Shown here: piece after piece, positions 28,001 through 40,681 of the stretch
Layout: each line of letters starts with the position of its first letter
How positions within the stretch are numbered: the stretch's first letter is position 1
Assembly: GCA_949752795.1 (NCBI GenBank)
Contig: CATKHW010000008.1
Coordinates: forward strand, 1,302,001-1,366,000
DNA length: 64,000 nt
From: Hyperoodon ampullatus
Lineage: Eukaryota; Chordata; Mammalia; Artiodactyla; Ziphiidae
Direction of reading: 5' to 3'
Position numbers and translations under genes: made by a program
The notes under the pieces: generated by a model
Told to the model about the DNA's origin: nothing
Databases searched by the model: none
What the model saw: the letters and a program-made list of their open reading frames with translations, nothing else

Positions 28001-30639
28001 ATCACAAAGCTCGATGTGCGTGTCAGCACAATGCTCCACATCCTTGTCATCAAAATGCTCCATAAACCTTCTCATCACAATGCTCCATGCACTTCTCTGC
28101 AAAATGCTTTCTCACCACTGATATCACAATGTTCCATCACTAGTCATCACAATACTCCCTCACCACTGTCACCACAATATTCCATGACCCCTGTAATCAC
28201 AATGCTCCATGTCCTTGTCATCACAAAGCTCCATGACGCTTGTCATCACAATTATCCATTGCCTTCTCATCACAATGCTCCTTGCCCTTGTCATCACAAT
28301 GCTTCAAAACCCCTGTAACCACAATGCTCCATGCACCTTTTCATCAGAATGCTCCATGACCCCTGACATCACAATGTTCCATAACCCCTGTAATCACAAT
28401 GCTCCATGTCCTTGTCATCACAAAGCTCCATGATGCATGTCATCAGAATGCTCCATTGCTTTCTCATCACAATACTCCATGCCCTTGTCATCACAGTGCT
28501 TCAAAACCCCTGAATTCTCAATGCTCCATTCACCATTTCATCAGTATTTCCATGACCCTTGTCATCACAAGGCTCCATGGCCCTCTCATCACTATGCTCC
28601 AGGACCTTCTCATCACATTGCTCCATTCCCTTCTCATCACAATGCTCCATGACCCCTGTCATCACAGTACTCCATGAATAATTTCAGCCAAATGCTCCAT
28701 GACCTTCTCATCACAAAGCTCCATGACCCATGTCATCACAATGCTACATGACCACAGTCATCAAAATGATCCATGCCACTTGTCATCAAAATGCTCCATG
28801 CGCTTGTCAGCACAATGCTCCTTGACCTATGTCATCACAATGTGCCATGTGCTTGTCATCACAATGCTCCAAATCCTTTTCATCGCTATGCTCCATAAAA
28901 GTTGTCATCACAATGCTCCATGCACTTCTCATCAAAATGCTCTCTCACCACATATATCACAATGTTCCATCACTAGTCATCACAATACTCCCTCACCCCT
29001 GTCATCACAATGTTCCATGACCACTGTCATCCCAGTGCTACAGGGCCTTATCATCACAATGCTCCATGACCCCTGACATCACAATGTTCCATAACCCCTG
29101 CCACAAAAAGCTCAATGACCCATTTCATCACAATGCTTCATGACCCCTGACATCACCATGTTCCATAAAACCTGTCATCAAAATATTCCATGACACTTTT
29201 CATCAAATTGCTCCATGACGCTGTCATCACAATGCTCCCTGCCCTTCTCATCACAATGCACCACGCCCTTGTCATCAAAATGCCCCATGACCTTTGTCAT
29301 CACAAAGCTCCATTACCCCTGTCATAACAATGATCCATGGCCCCTGCCATCACAAGGTTCCAGGGCCTTGTCATCACAAGCCTCGATGACCCTTGTCATC
29401 ACAATGCTCCAAGACCCCTTTAATCACAATGCTCCATGTACTTGTCATCACAAAGCTCCATGAAGCATTTCATCAGAATGCACCTTTGCCTTCTCATCAC
29501 AATGCCCCATGCCCTTGTCATCAAAATGCTTCAAAACCCCTGTAATCACAATGCTCCATGCACCTTTTCATCAGAATGCTCCATGACACTTTTCATCAAA
29601 ATGCTCCATGAAACCTGACATCACAATATTCCATAACCCCTGTAATCAAAATGTTCCATGACCCTGTCATCACAATGCTCACTGCCCTTCTCATCACAAT
29701 GCACCACGACCTTGTCATCAAAATGCTTCATGACCTCTGTCATCACAAAGCTCCATGACCCTTGGCATCACAATGCTCCATGCCATTTCATCACAATGCT
29801 ACATGAAACCTCTCATCCCATTGCTCCATGCCCTTGTCAGCACAATCCTCCATGACGCTTGTCATCACAATGCTCGATACTCTTCTCATCACAATGCTCC
29901 ATGCCCTTGTCATTACAATCCCCCATGACACATGTATCAAGTGTTCCATGCCCTAGTCATCACAATGCTCCATGCCGAATCTCATTACAATAATCCATAG
30001 AAATTTCAGACAAATGTTCCATTCCCTTGTCATCACAATGTTCCATGACACCTGTTATCACAATGCTCCATGCCCCTTGTTATTACAGTGCTCCATGACG
30101 CTCCTCATCACAATTATCCGTGATCTTCTCATCATAATGCTCCACGGTCTTGCCATCACAATGCTCCATGCCCTGGTCATCACAATGCTCCATGTCCCAT
30201 GTCATCACAATTCTCCACGTGCTTGTCATCACAATGCTCCATGACACATCTTATCACAATGTTACATGATCTTGTCATCACAATTCTCCATGCACTTGTC
30301 ATCGCAATGCTCTATGACCCCTGCCATCGCAAGCTCCATGCGCTTGTCATCACAATGCTTCACGACGTTGTCATCAAAATTCTCAATGGCCCTTGTCATC
30401 ACAATGCTCCATGCTCTTGTCATCACAATGCTCCATGACGCTTATCATCACAATGTCCCAAGCCCTTGTCATCAAAATGGTCCATTACATTTGTCATCAC
30501 AATCCTCCATGACACTTGGTATCACAATGCTCCATGCCATTTTCATCACAATGGACAATGACATATGTCATCACAATGATCCCTGACACCTCTCTTCACA
30601 TTACTCCATGACCTTGTCATCACAATGTTCCATGCACTT

Positions 30640-32220
30640 GTCATCACAATGCTCCATGACCCCTGACATCACAATGTTCCATAACCCCTGTCACAAAATG
30701 CTCCATGACCCATTTCATCTCAATGCTTCATGACCCCTGACATCCCAATGTTCCATAAACCCTGTCATCAATATATTCCATGACTCTTTTATTCAAATTG
30801 CTCCATGACCCTGTCATCACAATGCTCCCTGCCCTTCTCATCACAATGCACCACGCCCTTGTCATCAAAATGCCCCATGACATTTGTCATCACAAAGCTC
30901 CATGACCCTTGGCATCACAATGCTCCATGCCATTGTCATCACAATGCTCAATGAAATCTCTCATCACATTGCTCCATGCCCTTGTCATCACAATGCTCCA
31001 TTACACCTGTCATATCAATGCCCCATGACCCCTGCCTTCACAATGTTCCACGGCCTTGTCATCACAAGGCTCCATGACCTTTGTCATCACAATGCTCCAA
31101 GACCTCTGTAATCACAATTCTCCATGCCACTTTTCATCTCAATGCTCCATGAACACTGTCATCACAATGCACCATGCCATCATCATAATGAATCATGCTA
31201 TTGTCATCACAGTGAAATCAAAATGCTCCATGTCCTCTGTCATCACAATGCTCCAAACCCTTCTGATCACAATGTTCCTTACACTTGTCATCACATGCCC
31301 TATGACGCTCGTCATCACAATGATGCAAGGTCTTCTCATCTCAATGCTCCATGACATTTGTCACCACAATGCTCAATACACTTGGCATCACAATGCTCGC
31401 TGACACTTGTCATCAGTATGCTCCTTGAACACTGTCATGACAAGGCTCCATGCCTTTTTCATCACAATGATCCATTCCCTTTTCATCACAGTGATCCAAG
31501 ACCCCTGTTATCACAAAGCTCCGTGACTCCAGTCATCACAATGCTTCATGACATTTGTCATCACAATGCTCCATGACACCTGACATCACAATGTTCCATA
31601 ACCCTTGTCACAAAATGCCCCATGACCCATTTCATCACAATGCTTCATGAACCCTGACATCGCAATGTTCCATAACCCCTCTCATCAAAATATTCCATGA
31701 CCCTTGTATTCAAATTGCTCCATGACCCTGTCATCACAATGCTCCCTGCCCTTCTCATCAAAATGCACCACGCTCTTGTCATCAAAATCCCCCATGACAT
31801 TTGTCATCACAAAGCTCCATAACCCTTGGCATCACAATGCTCCATGCCATTGTCATCACAATGCTCAATGAAATCTCTCATCACATTGCTCGATGCCCTT
31901 GTCATCACAATGCTCCATTACACCTGTCATAACAATGCTCCATGACCCCTGCCATCACAATGTTCCACGGCCTTGTCATCACAAGGCTCCATGACCCTTA
32001 TCATCACAATGCTCCAAGACCTCTGTAATCACAATTCTCCATGCCACTTTTCATCTCAATGCTCCATGAACACTGTCATCACAATGCACCATGCCCATCA
32101 TCATAATGATTCATGCTATTGTCATCACAATGAAATCAAAATGCTCCATGTCCTCTGTCATCACAATGCTCCAAACCCATCTGATCACAATGTTCCATAA
32201 GACTTGTCATCACAATGCCC
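30640..32220. repeat. Higher-order repeat pair, period about 920 bp
   Basis: The marker AATGTTCCATAACCCCTGTC, the TATTCAAATTGCTCC variant (about 30787 and 31710), the GGCATCACAATGCTCC variant and the AAATCAAAATG marker (31214 and 32132, 918 bp apart) recur in order. Part of this unit (about 30.9-31.55 kb) also matches 27.2-27.87 kb at an offset of about 3,681 bp. Confidence 0.7.
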
Positions 32221-32744
32221 CATGACGCTGGTCATCACAACTATCCATGGTGTTCTCATTACAATGCTCCATGATCTTTGTCATCACAATTCTCAATACA
32301 CTTATTATCACAATGCTCCCTGACAGTTGTCATCAGTATGCTCCTTGAACCCTGTCATGACAAGGCTCCATGCATTTTTCATTACAATGATCCATTCCCT
32401 TTTCATCACAATGCTCCAAGACCCCTGTAATCACAAGGCTCCATGTCCTTGTCATCGCAAAGCTCCATGACGCATGTCATCAGAATGCTACATTGCCTTC
32501 TCATCACAATGCTCCATGCCCTTGTCATCACAATGCTCCATGACCCATGTCATCGCAATGATCCAAGCCCTTGTCATCAAAATGCTCCATTACCTTTGTC
32601 ATCACAATCCTCCATGACACTTGGTATCACAATGCTCCATGCCATTGTCATCACAATGGACAATGACATATGTCATCACAATGCTCCCTGACACCTATCT
32701 TCAAAATACTCCATGACCTTGTCATCATAATGATCCATGCCCTT

Positions 32745-34740
32745 GTCATCACAATGTGCCATGCCCACTTTCATCACAATAATCCATTAAACATGTCAGA
32801 CCGATGTTCCATGCCTCTGTCATCACAATGCTCCATGCCCTTGTCATCACAATGCTCCATGACCCCTGTCATCACAATGCTCCGTGACTCCAGTCATCAC
32901 AATGCTTCATGAACATTATCCTCACAATGGTCCATGCCCTCGTCACACAAGGCTCTGTGACCTTTGTCACCACAATGCTCCATGCCCTTGTCATCTCAAT
33001 GCTCCATGCCCACTGTCATCACAATAATCCATGAAAATTGTCAGACCAATGTTCCATGCCCCTGTCATCACATTGCTCCCTGCCCTTGTCATCAAAATGC
33101 TCCATGACCCCTGTCATCACAATGCTCCGTGACTCCAGTCATCACAATGATTCATGACCTTTCTCATCAGAATGGTCCATGCCATGGTCACACATGGCTC
33201 TGTGATCTTTGTCACCACAATGCTCCATGAAATTTTCATCACAATGCTCTGTGTCCCTTGTCATCACAATGCTCCAAGCACTTGTCAGCACAATGCTCCA
33301 TGACACATGTCATCACAATGTGCCATGCTCTTTTCATCACAATGCTCCACATCCTTTTCATCGCTATGCTCCATAAAATTTGTCATCACAATGCTCCATG
33401 CACATCTCATCAAAATGCTCTCTCACCACATATATCACAATGTTCCATCACTAGTCATCACAATACTCGCTCACCCCTGTCATCACAATGTTCCATGACA
33501 ACTGTCATCACAGTGCTACATGCCCTTATCATCACAATGCTCCATGACCCCTGACATCACAATGTTCCATAACCCCTGTCACAAACTGCCCCATGACCCA
33601 TTTCATCATAATGCTTCATGACCCGTGACATCGCAATGTTCCATAACCCCTCTCATCAAAATATTCCATGACCCTTTCATTCAAATTGCTCCATGACCCT
33701 GTAATCACAATGCTCCCTGCCCTTCTCATCACAATGCGCCATGCCCACTCTCATCACAATAATTCATTAAACATGTCAGCCCAATGTTCCATGGCCCTGT
33801 CATCACAATGCTCCATGCCCTTGTCTTCACAATGCTCCATGACCCCTGTCATCACAATGCTCCGTGACTCCAGTCATCACAATGCTTCATGACCTTTTTC
33901 CTCACAATGGTCCATGCCCTCGTCACACAAGGCTCTGTGACCTTTGTCACCACAATGCTTCATGCCCTTGTCATCTCAATGCTCCATGCCCACTGTCATC
34001 ACAATAATCCATGAAACTTGTCAGACCAATTTTCAGTGCCCCTGTCATCACATTGCTCCATGCCCTTGTCATCACAATGCTCCATGACCCCTGTCATCAC
34101 AATGCTCCGTGACTGCTGTCATCACAATGATTCATGACCTTTCTCATCACAATGGTCCATGCCCTCGTCACACAAGGCTCTGTGATCTTTGTCACCACAA
34201 TGCTCCATGAAATTTTCATCACAATGCTCTGTGTCCCTTGTCATCACAATGCTCCAAGCCTTTGTGAGCACAATGCTCCATGACAGTTGTCATCAAAATG
34301 CTCCATGCACTTGTCAGCACAATGCTCCATGACACATGTCATCACAATGTGCCATGCTCTTTTCATCACAATGCTCCACATCCTTTTCATCGCTATGCTC
34401 CATAAAACTTGTCATCAAAATGCTCCATGCACTTCTCATCAAAATGTTCTCTCACCACATATATCACAATGTTCCATCACTAGTCATCACAATACTCGCT
34501 CACCCCTGTCATCACAATGTTCCATGACCACTGTCATCACAGTGCTACATGCCCTTATCATCACAATGCTCCATGATCCCTGACATCACAATGTTCCATA
34601 ACCCCTGTCACAAAATGCCCCATGACCCATTTCATCACAATGCTTCATGACCCCTGACATCGCAATGTTCCATAACCCCTGTCATCAAAGTATTCCATGA
34701 CCGTTTTATTCAAATTGCTCCATGACCCTGTCAACACAAT
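32745..34740. repeat. Adjacent head-to-tail higher-order repeats, period 980-1,029 bp
   Basis: Two neighbouring blocks align at an offset of 980 bp (for example CGTCACACAAGGCTCTGTG at 32941 and 33921). The offset becomes 1,029 bp after about 34.28 kb because the second block has two extra monomers. Ordered shared variants include CATCGCTATGCTCC, CACCACATATATCAC, AATACTCGCTCACCC and TTCAAATTGCTCC. About 40 monomers make up a unit. Confidence 0.75.
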
Positions 34741-36584
34741 GTGCCCTGCCCTTCTCATCACAATGCACCACGCCCTTGTCATCAAAATGCCCCATGACAT
34801 TTGTCATCACAAAGCTCCATGACCCTTGGCATCACAATGATCCATGCCATTGTCATCACAATGCTCAATGAAAACTCTCATCACATTGCTCCATGCCCTT
34901 GTCATCACAATGCTCAATTACACCTGTCATAACAATGCTCCATGACCCCTGCCATCACAATGCTCCACGGCCTTGTCATCACAAGGCTCCATGACGCTTG
35001 TCATCACAATGCTCGATGCGCGTGTCAGCACAATTCTCCATAACCCATGTCATCACAATGCAACATGCACTTGTCATCACAATGATCCACATTCTTGTCA
35101 TCAAAATGCTCCATAAACCTTGTCATCACAATGCTCCATGCACTTCTCTTCAAAATGCCTTCTCACCATTGATATCAAAATGTTCCATCACTAGTCATCA
35201 CAATACTCCCTCACCCCTGTCATCACAATATTCCATGACCACTGTAATAACAATTCTCCATGCCCTTGTCATCACAATGCTCCATGACGCATTTCATCCG
35301 AATGCTCCATGGCCTTCTCATCACAATGTTCCATGCCCTTGTCATCACAATGCTCCAACACCCCTGTAATCACAATGCTCCATGCCCTTTTCATCTCAAT
35401 GCTCCATGAACCCTGTCATCACAGTGCACCGTGCCCATCACCATAGTATTTCATGCTATTGTCATCACAGTGAAATCAAAATGTTCAATGACCTCTGTCA
35501 TCACAATGCACGAAACGCTTCTGATCACAGTGTTCCATAACACTTGTCATCACAATGCCCCATGACGCTGGTCATCACAATAACCCATGATCTTCTCATC
35601 ACAATGCTCCATGATCTTTGTCATCACAATGCTCAATAAACTTATCATCACAGTGTTCCCTGACAGTTGTCATCAGTATGCTCCTTGAACCCTGTCATGA
35701 CAAGGCTCCATGCATTTTTCATCACAATGATCCGTTCCATTTTCATCACAATGCTCCCTGACACCTGTCTTCACAATACTCCATGACCTTGTCATCACAA
35801 AGTTCCATGCCCTTGTCCTCACAATGCGCCATGACCCCTGACATCACAATGCTCCGTGACTCCAGTCTTCACAATGCTTCATGACCATTGTCCTCACAAT
35901 GGTCCATGCCCTCGTCACACAAGGCTCTGTGACCTTTGTCAACACAATGCTCCATGCCCTTGTCATCTCAATGCTCCATGCCAATGTCATCACAATAATC
36001 CATGAAACTTCTAAGACCAATGTTCCATGCCCCTGTTATCACATTGCTCCATGCCCTTGCCATCACAATCCTCCATGACCACTGTCATCACAGTGCTCCG
36101 TGACTCCAGTCATCACAATGATTCATGATCTTTCTCATCACAATGGTCCATGCCCTCGTCACACAAGGCTCTGTGATCGTTGTCACCACAATGCTCCATG
36201 CCTTTGTCATCACAATGCTCCATGCACTTCTCATCAAAATGCTCTCTCACCACATATATCACAATGTTCCATCACTAGTCAACACAATACTCGCTCACCA
36301 CTGTCATCACAATGTTCCAAGACCACTGTCATCATAGTGATACACGCCCTTATCATCACAATGCTCCATGAACCCTGACATCACAATGTTCCATAACCCC
36401 TGTCACAAAATTCTCCATGACCCATTTCATCACAATGCTTCATGACCCCTGACATCGCAATGTTCCATAACCACTGTCATCAAAATATTCCATGACACTT
36501 TTATTCAAATTGCTCCAAGACCCTGTCATAACAATGCTCCCTGCCCTTCTCATCAAAATGCCTCTCGCCATTGTTACCAAAATG

Positions 36585-36720
36585 CCCCATGACATTTGTC
36601 ATCACAAAGCTCCATGACCCTAGCCATCACAATGCTCCATGCCCTTGTCATCACAATGCTCCAATACACCTGTCATAACAGTGCTCCATGAAGCCTGCCA
36701 TCACAATGTTCCACGGCCTT
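36585..36720. repeat. Satellite segment equal to the uninterrupted L1 target
   Basis: The stretch CCCCATGACATTTGTCATC, ACAAAGCTCCATGACCCTAG, CCATCACAATGCTCCATGCC, CTTGTCATC, ACAATGCTCCAATACACCTG has the order found on the left flank of the L1 (about 37100-37130) joined to that on the right flank (about 44843-44915). It lies about 515 bp upstream of the insertion and acts as a paralogous empty site. Confidence 0.7.
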
Positions 36721-37119
36721 GTCATCACAAGACTCCTTGACCCTTTTCTTCACAATGCTCCACATCCTTTTCTTCGCTATGCTCCATAAAACTTGTCATC
36801 ACAGTGCTCCATTCACTTCTCATCAAAATGCTCTCTCACTATATATATCACAATATTCCATCACTTGTCATCACAATACTCGCTCACCCCTGTCATCACA
36901 ATGTTCCATGACCACTGTCATCACAGTACTACATGCCCTTATCCTCACAATGCTCCATGACCCCTGACATCACAATGTTCCATAACCCCTGTCATCAAAA
37001 TATTCCATGACACTTTTATTCAAATTTCTCCATGACCCTGTCATCACAATGCTCCCTGCCCTTCTCATCACAATGTACCACGCCCTTGTCATCAAAATGC
37101 CCCTGACATTTGTCATCAC

Positions 37120-37132
37120 AAAGCTCTGTGAC
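37120..37132 (+). repeat. Left target-site duplication of the L1
   Basis: AAAGCTCTGTGAC immediately before the L1 5' end corresponds to AAAGCTCCATGAC immediately after the A-rich tail (44843-44855): 11 of 13 bases agree. The sequence is satellite monomer sequence. The two mismatches (TG against CA) may be mutation or exchange with neighbouring satellite monomers, since AAAGCTCTGTGAC also occurs elsewhere in the array (about 24386 and 27885). Confidence 0.7.
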
Positions 37133-37144
37133 GGGGACAAAGGG

Positions 37145-37154
37145 AAGATGGCGG
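37145..37154 (+). promoter_or_regulatory. YY1-type binding site at L1 position +13
   Basis: AAGATGGCGG lies at bases +13 to +22 of the element, matching in sequence and position the YY1 site that directs accurate transcription start in human L1. This also supports 37133 as the true 5' end. Confidence 0.7.
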
Positions 37155-37539
37155 AAGAGTAAGACGCGGAGATAACCTTCTTCCCCGCAGATACATCAGA
37201 AATTCATCTACACGTGGAACAACTCCAACAGAACACCTACTGAACGCTGACAGAATACCTCAGACCCCCCAAAAGTCAAGAAACTCCCCACATACCTGGG
37301 TAGGTCAAAAGAAATAAAAAGTATAAACAGAGACAATAGGATATGGACGGGACCTGCACCAGTGGGATGGAGCCGTGAAGGAGGGAAGGTTTCTACACAC
37401 TACAAGCCCCTTCGCGGGCGGAGACTGCAGGTGGCAGAGGGGGAAAGCTTTGGAGTAGCGGAGGAGAGCACAGCAACAGTGGTGCGGAGGGCAAAGCGGA
37501 GAGATTCTGTCACAGAGGATCGGTGCCCTCAGGCACACA

Positions 37540-38340
37540 CCAGCCCGAGAGGCTTGTCTGCTCGGCCGCCGGGGCGAGCGGGGCTGGGAGCTGAGGCTCG
37601 GGTATCGGCTTTCAGTCTGAGCGCAGGGAGAGGATTGGGGCTCGCGGCAGGAAGAGAGCCTGAAGGAGTTAGTGCACCACGGCTAGCCCGGAGGGAGTCC
37701 GGGGAAAGGGTCTGAAGATACCGGAGAGGCAAGAGACTTTTTTCCCTTTTGTTGCCTGGTGCACGAGGAGAGGGCATTAAGAGGGCTGCCTGGGGAGGCG
37801 CTGGAGACAGGCGCGAGCCGCGGGTAAGACGCGGACCTCGGAGACGGGCGTGGGAAGCTGGGGCGGCTGCTGCTGCTGCCACCGCCTCCGCTGCCACAGC
37901 TGGCCCCCGCCGTCGCCGGCCGCTGCGCCGCCGCTGGCAGCCGCCGCCGCTCCCGCCGCCGCCGGCCGCCGCCGCAGCCGGCCACCCCCGCGGGGCCTGT
38001 GTGCGAGCGCGGGTCACTGTCCGCCCCACCTTCCGGGGGGCCTGTGCACCCCGCCACTGCCGGGGTACCGGGACCCGGGGACGACTTTCCCGGGAGGGCG
38101 CACGGAGCGCCACGGCCTGCTGCAACGTCACGCCGGCCTGTGCCGCCGCAGGCCCACCCCACACTGCGCGCTCCTCACTCCCCTCTGCCTGAGTGAGCCA
38201 GAGCCCCCGAATCAGCGGCTCCTTTAATCCCGTCCTGTCTGAGTGAAGAACGGACGCCCTCCGGCGACCTACGCGCAGAGGCAGGGCCAGGTCCAAGGCT
38301 GCGAACCGGGAGTTGTGAGAGCAGAGACAGGGAAATCTCT
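37540..38340. promoter_or_regulatory. CpG-dense GC-rich block in the L1 5' UTR
   Basis: This stretch is dense in CG dinucleotides and GCC/CCG runs (for example CCGCCGCCGGCCGCC-type sequence at about 37925-37985), in strong contrast to the CpG-poor satellite around it. It is the likely CpG-island part of the L1 promoter and the usual target of DNA methylation. Several long GC-rich open frames on both strands here (the longest, 284 codons, on the minus strand at 37529-38383) have no recognisable domain. Confidence 0.75.
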
Positions 38341-38424
38341 CTGTGCAGCCTCGGAGGCAGCGGATTAAAGCTCCACGGTCCATTTGATGTGCCCTGCGTC
38401 AGTGGAGTGCATAAATAGACAGCG

Positions 38425-38560
38425 AATCATCCCAAATTGAGGAAGTGGACTTTGAGGACAAGATTTAAGACTTTCCCCCCTTTTTCCTCTTTTTACAACG
38501 AATTATCCCAAATCGAGGAGGTGGACTTGGAGAGCAAGATTTTTGATTTTTCCCCCTGCT
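38425..38560. repeat. Imperfect ~76-bp tandem duplication in the L1 5' UTR
   Basis: AATCATCCCAAATTGAGGAA (38425) and AATTATCCCAAATCGAGGAG (38501) begin two similar stretches. Both continue with a GTGGACTT(T/G)GAG...CAAGATTT motif and then a T/C-rich run. Confidence 0.8.
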
Positions 38561-38739
38561 CTCTTTTTGTGAATGTGTATGTGTAATCTTCTGTGTAAGA
38601 TTCTCTCTGTATAGCTTTGCTTCCACCATATGTCCCCGGGTGCTATCGGTCCGTGTTTTTTTTTCAATAATTACTTTTTAATTTTAATAACGCAACTATA
38701 TTTCATACTTTATTCTATTTTACTTTACCTGCTCTTTCT

Positions 38740-39190
38740 TTTTTTCCTCCCTTCCCTTCCTCCCTCCCTCCCTCCGCTCCTCCTTTCCATCTTTCTTTTT
38801 CTTTCCTCCCTCCCTCCCTCCCACCCTTCTTCTTTCCACTTTCTTTTTCTTTCCTTCCTCCCTCCCTCCCTCCGCTCTTCCTTTCCTTCTTTCTTTTTCT
38901 TTCCTCCCTCCCTCCCTCCCACCCTTCTTCTTTCCACTTTCTTTTTCTTTCCTTCCACCCTCCCTCCTGTCTTTCTTTCTTTCTTTCCTTCCTCCCTCCC
39001 TCCCTCCCTTCTTCCATTCACTCTTCCTTTTGCTTTCATTCCTCCCTCCCTCCCTCCTTTCTTTCCTTCTTTCTTTCCATCCTTCCTCCCTCCCTCCCTC
39101 CTTTCTTTCTTTCTTCCTTCCTTCCTTCCTTCCCTTCTTCCTTTCTTCCCCTCTCTCTTTCTTTCTTCTACTAATTCTTTCTTTCTACTT
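38740..39190. repeat. Polypyrimidine microsatellite tract (CCTT/CCCT-rich), with a 98-bp tandem inside
   Basis: About 450 bp made almost only of C and T on the plus strand, dominated by CCTCCCTCCCTCC, CTTT and CCTT runs. Inside it a ~98-bp unit occurs twice: CGCTCCTCCTTTCC at 38775 matches CGCTCTTCCTTTCC at 38873, and CACCCTTCTTCTTTCCAC at 38822 matches 38920. The minus strand carries many GGGAGGGAGGGAGGG runs that could form G-quadruplexes, and the homopurine-homopyrimidine tract could form triplex DNA. Long Lys/Glu/Arg-rich minus-strand frames here are composition artefacts. Confidence 0.9.
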
Positions 39191-39708
39191 TTTCTCACTG
39201 TTATTCTGAGCCGGGTGGATGAAAGGCTCTTGGTGCTGCAGCCAGGAGTCAGTGCTGTGCCTCTGAAGTGGGAGAGCCAACTTCAGGACACGGGTCCACA
39301 AGAGATCTCCCAGCTCCACATAATATCAAGCAGCGAAAATCTCCCAGGGATCTCCATCTCAACACCAGCACCCAGCTTCAGTCAACGAAAAGCAAGCTAC
39401 AGTGCTGGTCACTCTATGCCAAGCAACTAGCAAGGCAAGAACACAACCCCACCCATTAGCAGAGAGGCTACCTAAAAACATAATAAGGCCACAGGCACCC
39501 CAAAACACACCACCGGACGTGGACCTGTCCACCAGAAAGACAAGATCGAGCCTCGGCCACCAGAACACAGGCATTAGTCCCCCCCACCAGGAAGCCTACA
39601 CAACCTACTGAAACAACCTTAGCCACGGGGGACAGACACCAAAAACAACGGAAACTACGAATCTGCAGCCTGCAAAAATGAGACCCCAAACACAGTAACA
39701 TAAGCAAA

Positions 39709-40623
39709 ATGAGAAAGCAGAAAAACACACAGCAGGTGAAGGAGCAAGATAAAAACCTACCAGACCTAACAAATGAAGAGGTAATAGGCAATCTACCTGA
39801 AAAAGAATTCAGAATAATGATAGTAAAGCTGATCCAAGATTCTATATCCAAGATCCAAAATCTTGGAAATAGATTATACAATATGCAAGAAACAGTTAAC
39901 AAGGACCTAGAAGAACTAAAGATGAATCAAGCATCGATTTAAAACACAATAAATGAAATGAAAAATACTCTAGATGGGATCAATAGCAGAATAACTGAGG
40001 CAGAAGAACGGATAAGTGAGGTGGAAGATAAAATAGTGGAAATAACTAATGCAGAGCAAAATAAAGAAAAAAGAATGAAAAGAACAGAGGACAGTCTCAG
40101 AGACCTCTGGGACAACATTAAACGCACCAACATTCGAATTATAGGGGTTCCAGAAGAAGAAGAGAAAAAGAAAGGGACTGAGAAAATATTTGAAGAGATT
40201 ATAGTTGAAAACTTCCCTAATATGGGAAAGGAAATAGTTAATCAAGTCCAGGAGGCACAGAGAGTCCCATACAGAATAAATCCAAGGAGAAATATGCCAA
40301 GACACATATTAATCAAACTGTCAAAAATTAAACACAAAGAAATCATATTAAAAGCAGCAAGGGAAAAACAACAAATAACACACAAGGGAATCCCCATCAG
40401 GTTAACAGCTGATCTCTCAGCAGAAACTCTACAAGCCAGAAGGGAGTGGCAGGACATAATTAAAGTGATGAAGGAGAGAAACCTGCAACCAAGATTACTC
40501 TACCCAGCAAGGATCTCATTCAGATTTGATGGAGAAATTAAAACGTTTACAGACAAGCAAAAGCTGAGAGAGATCAGCACCACCAAACCAGCTTTACAAC
40601 AAATGCTAAAGGAACTTCTCTAG
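39709..40623 (+). pseudogene. L1 ORF1 (RNA-binding protein ORF1p), one premature stop
   Basis: ORF1p is the RNA-binding, trimer-forming chaperone of the L1 ribonucleoprotein. The frame starts at ATG 39709 (MRKQKNTQQ...) and, read through one stop, gives 304 residues, against 338 in human L1. Residues about 50-130 are heptad-like and Lys/Glu-rich (coiled coil). From about residue 140 the NIRIIGVPEEE sequence opens the RRM-like domain. From about 224 (IPIRLTADLSAET...) the C-terminal domain follows, ending QQMLKELL. Codon 78 (39940-39942) is TAA where related L1s have a sense codon, splitting the frame into 77 residues and a reinitiable part from Met 84. No frameshift is seen. ORF2 follows after 58 bp. 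The break would remove a full-length trimerising protein. Confidence 0.92.
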
Positions 40624-40681
40624 GCAAGAAACACAACAGAAGGAATATACCTACAATAACGAACCCAAAGCAATTAAGGAA
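40624..40681 (+). other. L1 inter-ORF spacer
   Basis: A 58-bp A-rich spacer between the ORF1 stop and the ORF2 ATG, as usual in mammalian L1, where ORF2 is translated at low level by reinitiation or an unconventional mechanism. Nothing else is seen in it. Confidence 0.85.

Larger units (their letters stand above)
3870..37132. repeat. Short-monomer (24-25 bp) satellite array, left part
   Basis: Roughly 33 kb of head-to-tail monomers built on TCATCACAATGCTCCATG followed by a variable linker, commonly CCCTTG (24-bp monomer) or ACCCCTG (25-bp monomer). Frequent variants are CACAAAGCTCC, CAAAATGCTCC, CACAATGTTCC, CTCATCAC and GTCAGCAC. The plus strand is C-rich and G-poor. No unrelated unique sequence longer than a few tens of bases interrupts it. 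Monomers are not random: rare variants recur in fixed order, giving higher-order repeats described separately. Many open frames cross the array because a 24-bp period preserves frame and the plus strand has few stops; none is a credible gene. No RNA gene or promoter is visible here. Confidence 0.95.
37133..39708 (+). promoter_or_regulatory. L1 5' UTR with internal promoter region
   Basis: About 2.6 kb precedes ORF1, long compared with the ~0.9-kb human L1 5' UTR. In order it has a start with a YY1-type site, a CpG-dense block (about 37540-38340), a ~76-bp imperfect tandem duplication (about 38425-38560), an AT-rich stretch (about 38650-38740), a long polypyrimidine tract (about 38740-39190) and an A/C-rich leader (about 39200-39708). 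Promoter function is inferred from L1 biology, where Pol II transcription starts at the element's first base; no test of activity is possible here. Confidence 0.8.

Noticed and set aside
38630..39430. 266-codon plus-strand frame and several Lys/Glu/Gly-rich minus-strand frames over the polypyrimidine tract
   Set aside because: They arise from the C/T microsatellite composition, contain no domain, and lie in the L1 5' UTR.
39709..39942. Separate 77-residue gene upstream of a 221-residue gene
   Set aside because: Both are in the same frame and together make one L1 ORF1 split by a single stop codon.
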